NCBI GenBank assembly: GCA_910585945.1
Contig: CAJUHZ010000010.1
Span: 21,417 to 85,416 of the forward strand
Direction: 5' to 3'
DNA from: an uncultured Bilophila sp.
Lineage (GTDB): Bacteria > Desulfobacterota > Desulfovibrionia > Desulfovibrionales > Desulfovibrionaceae
DNA: 64,000 nucleotides
Both the position numbers and the translations under genes were made by a program. How positions within the stretch are numbered: position 1 is the stretch's first letter; each line of letters begins with the position of its first letter. A model generated the notes under the pieces. That model searched no databases and had not been told where the DNA came from. It was given only the letters and a program-made list of their open reading frames with translations. Shown piece by piece: positions 55,399 to 64,000 of this stretch.

Positions 55399-57054
55399 AT
55401 GCGCGCGGAGCGATATCTGGAAGCGTCGCTGAAGACGGCGTTGGAGACAATGGGGCTGCCCTGGCCGGAAAAAGCCGTGATTGAATCGCCAAGGGACGCG
55501 AAGCACGGCGACCTGGCTTCCAATATCGCCCTTGTGCTGGCGAAACAGGCGGGCAGACCGCCTCGGGAACTCGCCGGCAATCTGGCCGACGCGCTCCGCC
55601 GGGCCGATGCCCGCTTTCAGTCGGTGGACGTGGCCGGCCCCGGTTTTTTGAACGTGACGTTCAGCCCCGCATTCTGGCATGAAACCGTCATGCGGGTGGA
55701 GGAAGCGGGCGAAGCGTTCGGCGCTTCCGACATGGGACGGGGAACGCGCGTGCAGGTGGAATACGTTTCGGCCAATCCCACCGGACCCCTGCACATCGGG
55801 CATGGACGGGGCGCGGCCGTTGGCGATTCTCTGGCGAGGATCCTGCGTTTCGCCGGCTTTGACGTGACGACGGAGTATTACCTCAATGATGCCGGCCGCC
55901 AGATGCGTTTGCTCGGTCTCTCTGTCTGGCTGCGGGCCAGAGAACTGGCCGGCCTGCCCGTGACGTGGCCGGAGGATTATTACCGCGGCGCGTACATCAT
56001 CGACATTGCGCGCGAAATGCTGACGGCCGACCCGCATCTCACGGAACTGCCGGATGCCGAGGGGCAGGAGCGTTGCTTCGCCTACGGCATGGCGCGCATC
56101 CTTGAAGGCATCCAAAAGGATTTGCGGGAGTTTCGGGTTGAACATCAGGTGTGGTTTTCCGAGCGGAGTCTGGTGGACGCGGGCGCTGTCGAGGCGACGT
56201 TTGAACGCCTCGCGACTGTCGGCCTGCTGTTTGAAAAGGATGGCGCTCTGTGGTTCCGCACCACCGATCTCGGTGACGACAAGGATCGCGTCCTGCGCAA
56301 GTCTGACGGAACATTGACGTATTTCTCGTCCGATATCGCGTATCATGACGACAAGTACCGCCGCGGTTTCGATCGTGTGGTGGACGTGTGGGGCGCGGAT
56401 CACCACGGGTATATTCCCCGGATGCGCGCGGCGGTGCGCGCTCTCGGGCGGCAGGCCACGGATCTTGACGTGGTCCTGATTCAACTGGTGAATCTGCTGC
56501 GCAACGGCGAACAGATCGCCATGTCCACCCGGGCCGGCCAGTTCGAGACGCTGGAAGATGTGGTCAGGGAAGTGGGGGTGGACGCGGCGCGCTTCATGTT
56601 CCTGTCGCGCAAGAGCGACAGCCATCTTGATTTTGACCTGGAACTGGTCAAGCAGCGCACCATGGACAACCCGGTGTACTATGTGCAGTACGCGCACGCC
56701 CGCGTCAGCTCCGTGTTGCGCCGGGCGGAGGAGGCCGGGCTGCTCCTTGCCGGAGCGTTGCGCCCGGCGGATCTCGCCCCGCTTGATTCGGCCGAAGATC
56801 TGGCGTTGTTGCGGAGCGTCGATCGTTTTGAAGATGTGGTCAGAGACGCGGCGCTGGCCCTCGCGCCGCACCATGTGAGTTACTATCTGCTGGATCTGGC
56901 GGGCGCGCTGCACAGCTATTACGCCAGGCATCCCGTATTGCAGGCCGGAGATCCGGCGCTGGCGACGGCGCGGCTGGCGTTGCTGCGGGCCGTGGGCCAA
57001 ACGCTGAAAAACGGCCTTGCGCTGCTTGGCGTCAGCGCGCCGGAAAGCATGTAG
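55399..57054 (+). CDS. argS: Arginine-tRNA ligase
   Basis: Class I aminoacyl-tRNA synthetase, 551 residues. N-terminal Add1 domain (about 1-85), HIGH motif as HIGHGRGA within NPTGPLHIGHGRGAAVGDS, ATP-binding YFSSDIAYHDDKY, an MSTRAGQFETL motif replacing KMSKS (the KMSKS lysine is absent, as in many ArgRS), and a DALR anticodon-binding domain ending in LLGVSAPESM. Confidence 0.97.
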   Translation: MRAERYLEASLKTALETMGLPWPEKAVIESPRDAKHGDLASNIALVLAKQAGRPPRELAGNLADALRRADARFQSVDVAGPGFLNVTFSPAFWHETVMRVEEAGEAFGASDMGRGTRVQVEYVSANPTGPLHIGHGRGAAVGDSLARILRFAGFDVTTEYYLNDAGRQMRLLGLSVWLRARELAGLPVTWPEDYYRGAYIIDIAREMLTADPHLTELPDAEGQERCFAYGMARILEGIQKDLREFRVEHQVWFSERSLVDAGAVEATFERLATVGLLFEKDGALWFRTTDLGDDKDRVLRKSDGTLTYFSSDIAYHDDKYRRGFDRVVDVWGADHHGYIPRMRAAVRALGRQATDLDVVLIQLVNLLRNGEQIAMSTRAGQFETLEDVVREVGVDAARFMFLSRKSDSHLDFDLELVKQRTMDNPVYYVQYAHARVSSVLRRAEEAGLLLAGALRPADLAPLDSAEDLALLRSVDRFEDVVRDAALALAPHHVSYYLLDLAGALHSYYARHPVLQAGDPALATARLALLRAVGQTLKNGLALLGVSAPESM

Positions 57055-57146
57055 CGCCTGCGGGCGGGCTGCATCAATAACAATCCGGAACGGCGTGTGA
57101 AGATCGCTTCGTCGAAAACAAACGTGATTTTTTCCCAGGATGGAAT

Positions 57147-57872
57147 ATGGCGCTGAAGCCTTTTGCCCGTATCCCGTTGACCCGATCTCCCGGTTCGTCC
57201 GGCTCTTCCGCTTCGTCGGGGGGGGGCGGGTCCGAAAACGGCCCGTTGGGACTGGGCCGAACATGCACTCTGCGGGTCAGCTTCGCGGGGCTTCTCGCCA
57301 GCGCCATCATTTTAATGATCGCGCTGGGGTGGATGTTCGCCTTTGGGGTGATCGTCGGGCGCGGGTATGATCCCGAGGAAAAGTTGCCCCGGCTGGCCGG
57401 CCTTCTGCCCAGGCAGGAATCCGGACAGGAAACCCCCGCCGATGCGGCGGAGCCTGACCCCGGCATCCTGAAGGCGGAGGAATTGACCTTCATGCGCGAT
57501 CTGCGTCTCCCCCCGACGGGGGAGACGGCACCGGCGGAACCGACGCCGCCCGATGCCGTGCAGTCTGCCCCCGCTCCCGCCCCGGAAGAGGCGAAGACGC
57601 CCGACACGACGAAATTCGAGTTTGTCTTTCAGGTCGCCGCATTCAAAAATTCCAGCCAGTCGGACAACCTGCGCGAACGTCTGGAGGGGGAAGGTCTGCG
57701 TACGCGCATGACCATAGAAAAGGATAATAAGGGAAAGCCGCGCTGGTATCGGGTACAGGTGATCTTGCGGGGCACGGAGGCCGACGCCGAAGAGGTCACG
57801 CGCATCCTGCACAAGGCGCGTCTCAGGGACGCCCGTGTGGTTTCCAAAACCGCGGTGGGCACGAGCCGTTGA
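57147..57872 (+). CDS. SPOR-domain membrane protein
   Basis: Bitopic protein of 241 residues: Ser/Gly-rich cytoplasmic head, one transmembrane helix (about 46-70), Pro/Ala-rich linker and a C-terminal SPOR domain (about 155-235, FVFQVAAFKNSSQSDNLRERL then WYRVQVIL). SPOR domains bind denuded glycan at division sites, so a cell-division role is likely. It ends 19 bp before the mla operon start. Confidence 0.85.
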   Translation: MALKPFARIPLTRSPGSSGSSASSGGGGSENGPLGLGRTCTLRVSFAGLLASAIILMIALGWMFAFGVIVGRGYDPEEKLPRLAGLLPRQESGQETPADAAEPDPGILKAEELTFMRDLRLPPTGETAPAEPTPPDAVQSAPAPAPEEAKTPDTTKFEFVFQVAAFKNSSQSDNLRERLEGEGLRTRMTIEKDNKGKPRWYRVQVILRGTEADAEEVTRILHKARLRDARVVSKTAVGTSR

Positions 57873-57891
57873 AGCGGCGCGGAGTCGCGTC

Positions 57892-58719
57892 ATGACGGAT
57901 GCCGCAACGGAGAAAGGCATGGATAACGTGATATCTCGTTTTTTTGCCGTTCCGGGGGCGCTTTTTTTGCGTTGGGCGGATGCCCTGGGCGAGACGTTTC
58001 TGTTCCTTGTCGAAGGCTTGCGGCAGTTGTTTGTCATGCGCAAGCTGTTCCGCAAGGTAGTGCGGCAGTTGTACTTTATTGGCGCGAGGTCATTTTTCGT
58101 CATTGCGCTTATCGGCCTTTTCACGGGCATGGTGCTTGGCTTGCAGGGCTACTATGTGCTGGTGAAGTTCGGTTCGGTCGGTTTTCTTGGCGCGGCGGTT
58201 TCGCTGACGCTTATCCGGGAGCTGGCCCCTGTCCTGACTGCGATCATGATCACGGGGCGCGCCGGATCCGCCATGGCCGCCGAGATCGGGGTCATGCGCA
58301 TTACGGATCAGATCGACGCGCTTGAGGTGATGGATATCCCCGGCATGGGGTATCTTGTGGCCCCGAGGTTTGCGGCTTCGCTCATCGCCTTTCCCCTGCT
58401 CACGGCCATTTTCGATGTCATAGGCATTTTCGGCGGGTATCTGACGGGGGTGACGCTGCTCGGGGTCAATGCCGGGGCGTATATCCACGGTATTGAATCA
58501 AGCGTGCTGATGCCGGATGTGGCGGAGGGCTTTGTCAAGTCGCTTGTGTTCGGTATGCTGGTTGCGCTGATTTGCTGCTATCAGGGGTACAATGCCCACC
58601 GCCGGCGCGACGGCATGGGGCCTGAAGCCGTGGCCAACGCCACGACTTCCGCGGTGGTGATTTCCTGCGTATGTGTTCTTGTGGCGGACTATGTGGTTAC
58701 CTCCGCCATGCTGCGGTAG
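57892..58719 (+). CDS. mlaE: MlaE-type phospholipid ABC permease
   Basis: Inner-membrane permease of the Mla lipid transport system, 275 residues, five to six helices. Family blocks: LYFIGARSFFVIALIGLFTGMVLGLQ, LIRELAPVLTAIMITGRAGSAMAAEIGVMRITDQIDALEVM and CYQGYNAHRRRDGMGPEAVANATTSAVV. ATG 57892 has GGAG 7 nt upstream; ATG 57919 is equally well placed. It is separated from mlaF by 473 bp, unusual for this operon. Confidence 0.92.
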   Translation: MTDAATEKGMDNVISRFFAVPGALFLRWADALGETFLFLVEGLRQLFVMRKLFRKVVRQLYFIGARSFFVIALIGLFTGMVLGLQGYYVLVKFGSVGFLGAAVSLTLIRELAPVLTAIMITGRAGSAMAAEIGVMRITDQIDALEVMDIPGMGYLVAPRFAASLIAFPLLTAIFDVIGIFGGYLTGVTLLGVNAGAYIHGIESSVLMPDVAEGFVKSLVFGMLVALICCYQGYNAHRRRDGMGPEAVANATTSAVVISCVCVLVADYVVTSAMLR

Positions 58720-59192
58720 TGCGCCAAGGCGTGGAGAACAACATTTCTCGTGGCGTCAGCACGCCTCGGGACATGGCGGAGAACGCCGATCTCGCAGCGT
58801 GTCCCGTCCGCCAGGGGCAGACCTCATGAAAACGCCGTCTGCGAAACGCCGGTTTTTTCCGGCCGGCAGGGGGCAGGCATCGGGCGAAGCTGCATGAACA
58901 CGCAGTCCATGTGGGGACCTTGCAGCGCCGCCGGACGCAAAAACGGTCTTGCGCAGACGGATCAGTGAGGGCCGGATCCGGAGCCTTTGAGCAAGGTCTG
59001 GGACGGCCGCTCCAGAGCATGTTGCGATTGAAAATATTCATTTTCCATCGCGGCGTTGCCGTCACTTCCCCGCGGAGCGGGGCAGGGCGGCAAAACGCGG
59101 TTTGCCCGCTTGTTCGGCACGGGCGGCCGCCGAGCGTTTACCCACAATTCATTGGGAAAACGCTCCAACATCAACTTTTGCAGGGGAAGGCC
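58720..59192 (+). other. Long mlaE-mlaF intergenic region with a leader hairpin
   Basis: No gene was recognised in these 473 bases. Near the end, GAGCGTTTACCCA (59132-59144) pairs with TGGGAAAACGCTC (59153-59165), one mismatch, just 20 nt before the mlaF ribosome binding site. Short frames exist but none has a good start signal. It may hold an internal promoter or a regulatory leader for mlaFDCA. Confidence 0.4.
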
Positions 59193-60023
59193 ATGCCCGA
59201 ATATCCTGTGCCGTGGGACATTCGCCTTGAACATCTGCGCGTGGGGTATGGATCGCGCGTTGTCCTGGACGATGTCAACGCCGTTCTTCCCGGCGGCAGG
59301 ATCACGGTGATTCTGGGGGAGTCCGGTTGCGGCAAGTCAACCTTGCTGCGGCATGTCATCGGCCTGTCGCGGCCCATGGCCGGCAGGATCCTGTACGGCG
59401 GGCAGGATCTGTTTGCCTTGCCCTTGCGTCAGTTCCGCCGTGTTCGTCGCCGGTTCGGAGTGCTTTTTCAGGACGGCGCGCTCCTTGGTTCCCTGACTCT
59501 GGCGGAAAATGTCGGGCTGCCGCTTGCGGAACATACGAATCTTTCCGGGCAGGTGATCCGGGAGGCGGCGCTCCGCACGTTGCGTCTGGTCGGTCTGGGC
59601 GATTTTGCGGATTTTTATCCCAACGAATTGTCCGGCGGCATGAAAAAGCGCGGGGGGCTGGCCCGGGCCATTGTGACGGAGCCGCCGATCCTGTTTTGCG
59701 ATGAACCCACTTCGGGTCTTGACCCCATCAATGCCGCGCAGATGGATCAATTGTTGCTGGACATGCGCGCCGTGTATCCCGATCGCACCATGATTGTCGT
59801 CAGCCACGATTTGGCGAGCGTGGCACGGATTGCGGAACATGTGCTGGTGCTGCGCCAGGGGCGGGTGGTGTTTTCCGGCACATATCCGGAACTGCGCGAG
59901 TCGGGCGACGCCTACTTGCGCCGTTTCATGGAGCGCAAGGCGGAACACGGGGAGGAGAGAACCGTGGTTTCCGCTGCCGCCCCCGAAGTGCGGCGCGCTC
60001 TGGACGCCTGGCTCCAGGGCTGA
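59193..60023 (+). CDS. mlaF: MlaF-type phospholipid ABC ATPase
   Basis: ATPase partner of MlaE, 276 residues. Walker A GESGCGKST (42-50), FGVLFQDGALLGSLTLAENV (Q-loop region, typical of MlaF), signature LSGGMKKRGGLARAI, Walker B ILFCDEPTSGLDP and switch VSHDLASV. GGGGAAGG precedes ATG 59193. Confidence 0.94.
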   Translation: MPEYPVPWDIRLEHLRVGYGSRVVLDDVNAVLPGGRITVILGESGCGKSTLLRHVIGLSRPMAGRILYGGQDLFALPLRQFRRVRRRFGVLFQDGALLGSLTLAENVGLPLAEHTNLSGQVIREAALRTLRLVGLGDFADFYPNELSGGMKKRGGLARAIVTEPPILFCDEPTSGLDPINAAQMDQLLLDMRAVYPDRTMIVVSHDLASVARIAEHVLVLRQGRVVFSGTYPELRESGDAYLRRFMERKAEHGEERTVVSAAAPEVRRALDAWLQG

Positions 60024-60084
60024 CGGGGCGTTTTCCCGGGCGGGGGCCGATTGTGTTTTTCATGCAAGCAAAAGGTGGCACGAG

Positions 60085-60528
60085 ATGAAGATACCCAAAG
60101 AGACCGCAGTTGGTTTTTTTGTTCTGCTCGGTCTTGTCTGCGTCGCGTATCTCACGATAAAACTGGGGCGGATGGAGCTTTTCAATTCGGACGGGTATAC
60201 CGTCACCGCCTCCTTTACCTCGGTGAGCGGGCTGCGCGCGGGAGCGGAAGTGGAAATTGCCGGCGTGCGGGTCGGCCGGGTGAAGGCCATTCGCCTGGAC
60301 GGCAAAACCAATCGGGCGGTGGTGGAGCTGCTCCTGAACAAGGATGTGGAACTTACCGATGACGTTATCGCCTCGGTCAAGACCAGCGGGCTTATCGGTG
60401 ACAAATACGTCAGCCTTGAGCCGGGCGGTTCAGGCGCGCCTCTGGGAAACGGCGGTGAAATCACCGATACCGAATCGGCAGTGGACATTGAATCCCTGAT
60501 CAGCAAATATGTTTTTGGGAAGGTGTAA
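60085..60528 (+). CDS. mlaD: MlaD-type MCE-domain lipid-binding protein
   Basis: Periplasmic ring-forming subunit anchored by one helix (about 8-26), 147 residues. The MCE domain shows YTVTASFTSVSGLRAGAEVEIAGVRVGRVKAI and VASVKTSGLIGDKYVSLEPGGSG. Starts behind AAAGGTGG; ends 1 bp before mlaC. Confidence 0.94.
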   Translation: MKIPKETAVGFFVLLGLVCVAYLTIKLGRMELFNSDGYTVTASFTSVSGLRAGAEVEIAGVRVGRVKAIRLDGKTNRAVVELLLNKDVELTDDVIASVKTSGLIGDKYVSLEPGGSGAPLGNGGEITDTESAVDIESLISKYVFGKV

Positions 60529-60529
60529 G

Positions 60530-61165
60530 ATGCGGCGTTTCTTCGGCAAGATGTGTTTTGGCGTGTCGGCATGGTGCCTTGCGGCGGCGATGTGCGTTTG
60601 TGGCGCGAGCGCGGCGGAAACCCCGAGCCAGCGTCTGCGCGCGACGGTGGATCAGGTTCTTCTGGTCTTGCAGGAACCGGAATACCGCAACCCCGCCACC
60701 CGCGCTCCATTGCGCGCCAAAATTGAGCGGCAAGTGCGCACGGTGTTTGATTTTGAGGAATTTTCCGCCCGTACCGTGGGGAAAAGCTGGCCCTCCTTCA
60801 CGGCTGAACAGAAGAAACGTTTTGACGACGCCTTTGCGGAGCTTCTCCTCGTCACCTATCTTGACAAGATTCAGGGCTACAACGGCGAACAGGTCATGTA
60901 TACCGGGGAAGTCCTTTCTTCCCGCGGGGATCGGGCTGAAGTGCAGACCATTGTCACGCTTTCGGACGGAAAAAAGGTTCCCGTTGCCTACCGCATGATG
61001 CTGAAGAACGGCCAGTGGGTCGTCTACGACGTGCTGATTGAAAACGTGAGCCTGATCAAGAACTACAGATCGCAGTTCCAGGATGTTTTGACCCGGGGAA
61101 CGCCGGAGCAGCTCATTGAGCGCGTTGTCGCGCGCACGAACGAACTGCGGGCGCAGGAAGGTTGA
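60530..61165 (+). CDS. mlaC: MlaC-type periplasmic phospholipid carrier
   Basis: Soluble shuttle between the outer-membrane MlaA and the inner-membrane complex, 211 residues. Signal peptide about 1-28 (ending GASAAE), then DFEEFSARTVGKSWPSFTAEQKKRFDDAFAELLLVTYLDKI and WVVYDVLIENVSLIKNYRSQF, typical of MlaC. Confidence 0.93.
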   Translation: MRRFFGKMCFGVSAWCLAAAMCVCGASAAETPSQRLRATVDQVLLVLQEPEYRNPATRAPLRAKIERQVRTVFDFEEFSARTVGKSWPSFTAEQKKRFDDAFAELLLVTYLDKIQGYNGEQVMYTGEVLSSRGDRAEVQTIVTLSDGKKVPVAYRMMLKNGQWVVYDVLIENVSLIKNYRSQFQDVLTRGTPEQLIERVVARTNELRAQEG

Positions 61166-61270
61166 TCCGATCGGGCGAAAAAGCACGCGGGATCAACAAT
61201 TTTCGTACCATGCGCCGGCTGGCTCCAGGGGGGGGCCAGCCTTCATGTCAAACGACAGGAAGCTGACTGA

Positions 61271-62251
61271 ATGCACATGTCGCACTACAGTGGGAAAGGA
61301 CGGGGAGCGGCGGCGACCGTGTGGCGGATCGTGCCGGATTTGCCTGGAGGCCTTGCTTTGGGTTTGGTCGGCGCTTGCGTGCTGGGGCTGTTGCTGCTTG
61401 GCGGGTGTGCGTCGGGCAGGGACGGCGCCGTGCATCCGGAAATTGGGGCGCATGTCGGAGCGGAAGCCGGCCCCGCGGTTTCGCCGGAGGACTCCGCGCC
61501 AGCGCAAGGCCCGGAACAGGGCGGCCGTGCGGCGCTCGCCCCGGCTGATGCGGCTTTTGACGATGATCTGGCGTTTGAGGACTACGACGACGAGGAAAGC
61601 GAAAGCATCTCCGATCCGCTGGAGGGGTGGAACCGCTTCTGGTTTGGCTTCAACGACGTTTTGCTGCTCCGCATCGCCAAGCCCGTGTATACCGGCTATA
61701 CGCGCGTTGTGCCCCGCGAGTTTCGCGCCGGTTTGAGCAATTTTTTTTACAACCTGCAAATGCCCGTTCGTTTTGTGAACAACGTGCTGCAGGGCAAAAT
61801 TCCCCAGGCCGTTGTCGAACTGGGGCGTTTCATCGTCAATACCACAGCGGGCATGGGCGGTTTTATTGACATCACCAAGCGGAACAAGGTGTTGGTCCCC
61901 ATGGATCCGCAGGGGGCCGATTTTGGCCAGACCCTGGCGCACTGGGGCGTAGGCGAGGGGATTTATCTCGTCTGGCCGGTGTTTGGCCCGAGCACTGTCC
62001 GGGACACAGTCGGCTCCATCGGGGATCTGGCGGCGTCACCTCTCTGGTGGGCCGCCGAACCTGTCGGTCCTGTTGATTTCTGGCCGGTACTGGCGACAGG
62101 AGCCGGCTTGCGCTTCAATGATATCGGATCGACGATCGATGCGTATGAGGCTGTGACCAAGGGCGCTGTCGAGCCGTATGTTGCGGCGCGGGACGCCTAT
62201 GTGAAATACCGGCGCGCCCTGATCCGGCGCGGGGCTGTCCAGCCCCGGTAG
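61271..62251 (+). CDS. mlaA: MlaA/VacJ outer-membrane lipoprotein
   Basis: Removes misplaced phospholipids from the outer leaflet. It has 326 residues. Hydrophobic N-terminus and lipobox LLGG-C46 mark a lipoprotein; an acidic linker (about 60-115) precedes the VacJ domain with DPLEGWNRFWFGFNDVL, FFYNLQMPVRFVNNVLQGK and DFGQTLAHWGVGEGIYLVWPVFGPST. Completes the mlaE-F-D-C-A set; no mlaB was found. Confidence 0.94.
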   Translation: MHMSHYSGKGRGAAATVWRIVPDLPGGLALGLVGACVLGLLLLGGCASGRDGAVHPEIGAHVGAEAGPAVSPEDSAPAQGPEQGGRAALAPADAAFDDDLAFEDYDDEESESISDPLEGWNRFWFGFNDVLLLRIAKPVYTGYTRVVPREFRAGLSNFFYNLQMPVRFVNNVLQGKIPQAVVELGRFIVNTTAGMGGFIDITKRNKVLVPMDPQGADFGQTLAHWGVGEGIYLVWPVFGPSTVRDTVGSIGDLAASPLWWAAEPVGPVDFWPVLATGAGLRFNDIGSTIDAYEAVTKGAVEPYVAARDAYVKYRRALIRRGAVQPR

Positions 62252-62294
62252 GAAACGCTCCCCGGGCGTTGCGGCGTGACGGGGAGCGGGCGAT

Positions 62295-62504
62295 TTGAAC
62301 TATTCTTATCGCCCCCAACCCCGCCCTTTACCTGCGTTGTCGCTCCCGGATGCAGGCGGAAACACGTTCCGCTTGCGCGCGGCATCATTCAGCGCCCACG
62401 CGGCGCGCCTGCCGGCGGCCATAAGCGGTTCAGTGGCCGTTTCGCCGTCCGGCAGAACTCTTGTGAAGGAGGGGGGGGAGTTTCAGCCGCAGACGAGTCT
62501 TTGA
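62295..62504 (+). CDS. Possible small protein, unknown
   Basis: A 69-codon frame from TTG 62295 with GGGGAG 8 nt upstream, rich in Ala, Pro, Ser and Arg. Nothing in it is recognised. It is the only candidate in the 460-base gap 62252-62711, which otherwise shows no clear signal. Confidence 0.28.
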   Translation: MNYSYRPQPRPLPALSLPDAGGNTFRLRAASFSAHAARLPAAISGSVAVSPSGRTLVKEGGEFQPQTSL

Positions 62505-62711
62505 GGCGTTACGGATGAAGACGGCAGTGCATCATTCCCCGAGCGGGGTGCGGACCTTGCCCGGAAAGACTTACATTTTGGCGCAAAGTGCGGTATAAGC
62601 CGCAAAACGGCGAGGGGCATGGCCTGTTTCCCGTTGTTTTTCCCGTCCGGTTTTGTCTGTGTGGACAAGGCCATTTCCCCACGGACGGGTTTTTTGCAGA
62701 CAAGGGACAGT

Positions 62712-62912
62712 ATGGATAGACATTTGCTGGAAAAGCAGCAGAAGGAAGCGCTTCAGGCGACCAAGGAAATTGTGGTCAAGTTCATTGAAGTGCAGCGGAT
62801 TTCCCCGACGAATTTCGCGGAGATGTTTCCGGCTATCTACCGGGTGGTGTTGTCCGCCGTGCGTGAAAGCGCCGAACAGCTTGAAGCGGCAACGCGGGAA
62901 GGCGACAAGTGA
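62712..62912 (+). CDS. Small helical protein upstream of the UbiE-type gene
   Basis: A 66-residue protein (MDRHLLEKQQKEALQATKEI...) predicted mostly alpha-helical. AGGG lies 5 nt before ATG 62712 and its stop overlaps the next start, so it is translated with the methyltransferase. Function unknown; it could assist that enzyme. Confidence 0.65.
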   Translation: MDRHLLEKQQKEALQATKEIVVKFIEVQRISPTNFAEMFPAIYRVVLSAVRESAEQLEAATREGDK

Positions 62913-63688
62913 GCGCGGCGGACAGGCGAAAGGATGCAGTCGGAGATCGCGCGGAGGGGCAGGCGTCTGACGAACACGCCCGCCGTGTGGCGCGCATGTT
63001 TGGAGCGATTGTGCGTTGGTACGATCCGCTCAACCATATTTTGAGCGGCGGCCTGGACAGGAGGTGGCGCGCCTGCCTGGCCGATGCGGTTTTCCCGGCG
63101 GTTCCCGGCGCGGCGGATCGCCACTGCCCGCCGCGCATTCTTGATTTGGCGGCCGGCACGCTGGATGTGGCGCTGGCGTTGCGGCGGCGGCATCCGGACG
63201 CACGGATTCCGGCGTTTGATTTTTGCCCGCCCATGCTGGCGCACGGAACAGGCAAGCTGCAAGGCAGGGACAAGGCGGCTGTGTGGCCTGTTGCGGCGGA
63301 CGCCCGGGCGCTGCCCCTGCCGGACGCCTGCCTTGACGGCATCACCATCGCCTTCGGCATCCGCAATATAGCGCCCCGTTCCGCCGCTTTTGCGGAAATG
63401 GCGCGAGTGCTTGTGCCGGGGGGCAGAGCCTGCGTTCTGGAGTTCGGCAGTGAGGGCGGCAACCTGTGGTACAGCCTGTACCGCGTGTATTTGAAGCATA
63501 TTTTGCCGCTCATCGGCAGACTTTCCGGCAATGCGGAAGCGTATCGCTATTTGGCGGATACGATTCTTGCCTTTCCGGGTGCGGACGCCCTGAGCGAGGA
63601 GATGCGCGAGGCAGGCTTCGCCCGCGTGTACCACCTTGCATTCTGTGCGGGCGTCGTGCGACTGCATGTTGCGGAAAAAGCCCGTTAG
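62909..63688 (+). CDS. UbiE/MenG-type quinone methyltransferase
   Basis: SAM-dependent C-methyltransferase of 259 residues. MFGAIVRWYDPLNHILSGGLDRRWR, the SAM-binding ILDLAAGTLDVAL (AAGTLD in place of the usual GGTGD), FGIRNIAPRSAAFAEMARVLVPGG and LPLIGRLSGNAEAYRYLADTILAFP match UbiE. In a sulfate reducer the likely product is menaquinone. Starts at GTG 62909, overlapping the upstream stop. Confidence 0.87.
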   Translation: MSAADRRKDAVGDRAEGQASDEHARRVARMFGAIVRWYDPLNHILSGGLDRRWRACLADAVFPAVPGAADRHCPPRILDLAAGTLDVALALRRRHPDARIPAFDFCPPMLAHGTGKLQGRDKAAVWPVAADARALPLPDACLDGITIAFGIRNIAPRSAAFAEMARVLVPGGRACVLEFGSEGGNLWYSLYRVYLKHILPLIGRLSGNAEAYRYLADTILAFPGADALSEEMREAGFARVYHLAFCAGVVRLHVAEKAR

Positions 63689-63847
63689 CGCATTTTGACT
63701 TTCAAAAAAACTGCCGACTGGCAGAGGCACAGTGTCAAAATGGCAGGTTGCGCCATTCGGGGCGTTGTCCCATACCCCGCCGGGGGGAATGATGCCCCCG
63801 CCCCCCAGCTTCCGGCCTGTCGCAAGGCGTCTTCGGCCATTGAGGGT

Positions 63848-63897
63848 GCAGGGGAATCATTCCCCTGCCGAGGGGTTTGGGGGCGAGAAGCCCCCAA
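63848..63897. repeat. Stacked palindromes downstream of the UbiE-type gene
   Basis: GCAGGGGAAT-C-ATTCCCCTGC (63848-63868) and TTGGGGGC-GAGAA-GCCCCCAA (63877-63897) lie in tandem in the gene-free stretch 63689-64000. They may form terminators or belong to a GC-rich intergenic repeat. Confidence 0.55.
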
Positions 63898-63967
63898 TAT
63901 GGGCAGCCCTCATGAGTTCGCCCGCTGCAAAGCCGTTTTGCGTCCGGCGTTGCAATGAGAGCTGATC

Positions 63968-64000
63968 CTAGTGTCTAATTGCAAAAATTCTGCGCAGAAT
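63968..64000 (+). repeat. Palindromic repeat, copy 2 (cut by window end)
   Basis: Matches the minus strand of 19019-19051 at 28 of 33 bases, including an uninterrupted ATTGCAAAAATTCT. The last 14 bases (ATTCTGCGCAGAAT) are a perfect palindrome, so the inverted repeat probably continues past the window. Confidence 0.7.

Overview
The window is about 60% G+C and codes almost wall to wall on both strands. Gene content and order point to a sulfate-reducing deltaproteobacterium of the Desulfovibrionaceae. The indicators are an aromatic pathway that starts with ADH synthase and 3-dehydroquinate synthase II and leads into pheA, an F-type ATPase operon with paired b'/b subunits but no a or c subunit, a PurH reduced to its cyclohydrolase half, an mreBCD-mrdA-rodA locus, and an M99/Csd4-type cell-shape peptidase. 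The species cannot be named from sequence alone.

Layout. 1-2 kb: dnaX (cut by the window edge) and ilvE, minus strand. 2.3-7.4 kb: Csd4-like carboxypeptidase, aspartase with a ThiS/MoaD-like partner, an unknown small protein behind a clear promoter, and an FkbM methyltransferase. 7.4-8.6 kb: a frameshifted exported protein and a nested inverted-repeat element. 8.6-15.4 kb: translation and transcription operon rimP-nusA-ylxR-infB-DUF503-nrnA (minus), without rbfA. 15.5-17.2 kb: small membrane proteins, a Nudix hydrolase and IMP cyclohydrolase. 17.3-20.1 kb: RlmD-type rRNA methyltransferase, a palindromic repeat and a polysaccharide deacetylase. 20.1-34.9 kb (minus): TamB/TamA, HtpG, a SUMF1-domain protein, an MqsRA toxin-antitoxin pair, an ABC exporter and a radical SAM protein. 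35-41.3 kb (plus): elongation machinery mreB-mreC-mreD-mrdA-rodA, then a bactofilin. 41.5-47.5 kb: atpF'-F-H-A-G-D-C with a near-consensus promoter and a terminator. 47.6-51.1 kb: a decayed chemoreceptor, an agmatinase-family enzyme and an S24 repressor. 51.2-54.4 kb (minus): ADH synthase, DHQ synthase II and pheA. 54.5-57.9 kb: Fic enzyme, argS and a SPOR protein. 57.9-62.3 kb: mlaE-F-D-C-A lipid transport. 62.7-63.7 kb: a small conserved-looking protein and a UbiE-type methyltransferase.

The most interesting regulatory feature is in front of the aromatic operon: a promoter, a 37-codon leader peptide carrying SFFFGFFYYFG, and a GC-rich hairpin followed by six U residues. These are the parts of a Phe/Tyr ribosome-mediated attenuator, here controlling an archaeal-type shikimate entry together with prephenate dehydratase.

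Other points: mqsR looks frameshifted in an A-run at codons 2-4. A palindromic repeat occurs at 19.0 kb and again at the right edge of the window. Many genes are followed by strong hairpins that lack a U-tract. No tRNA, rRNA, CRISPR array, transposase gene or prophage was seen.
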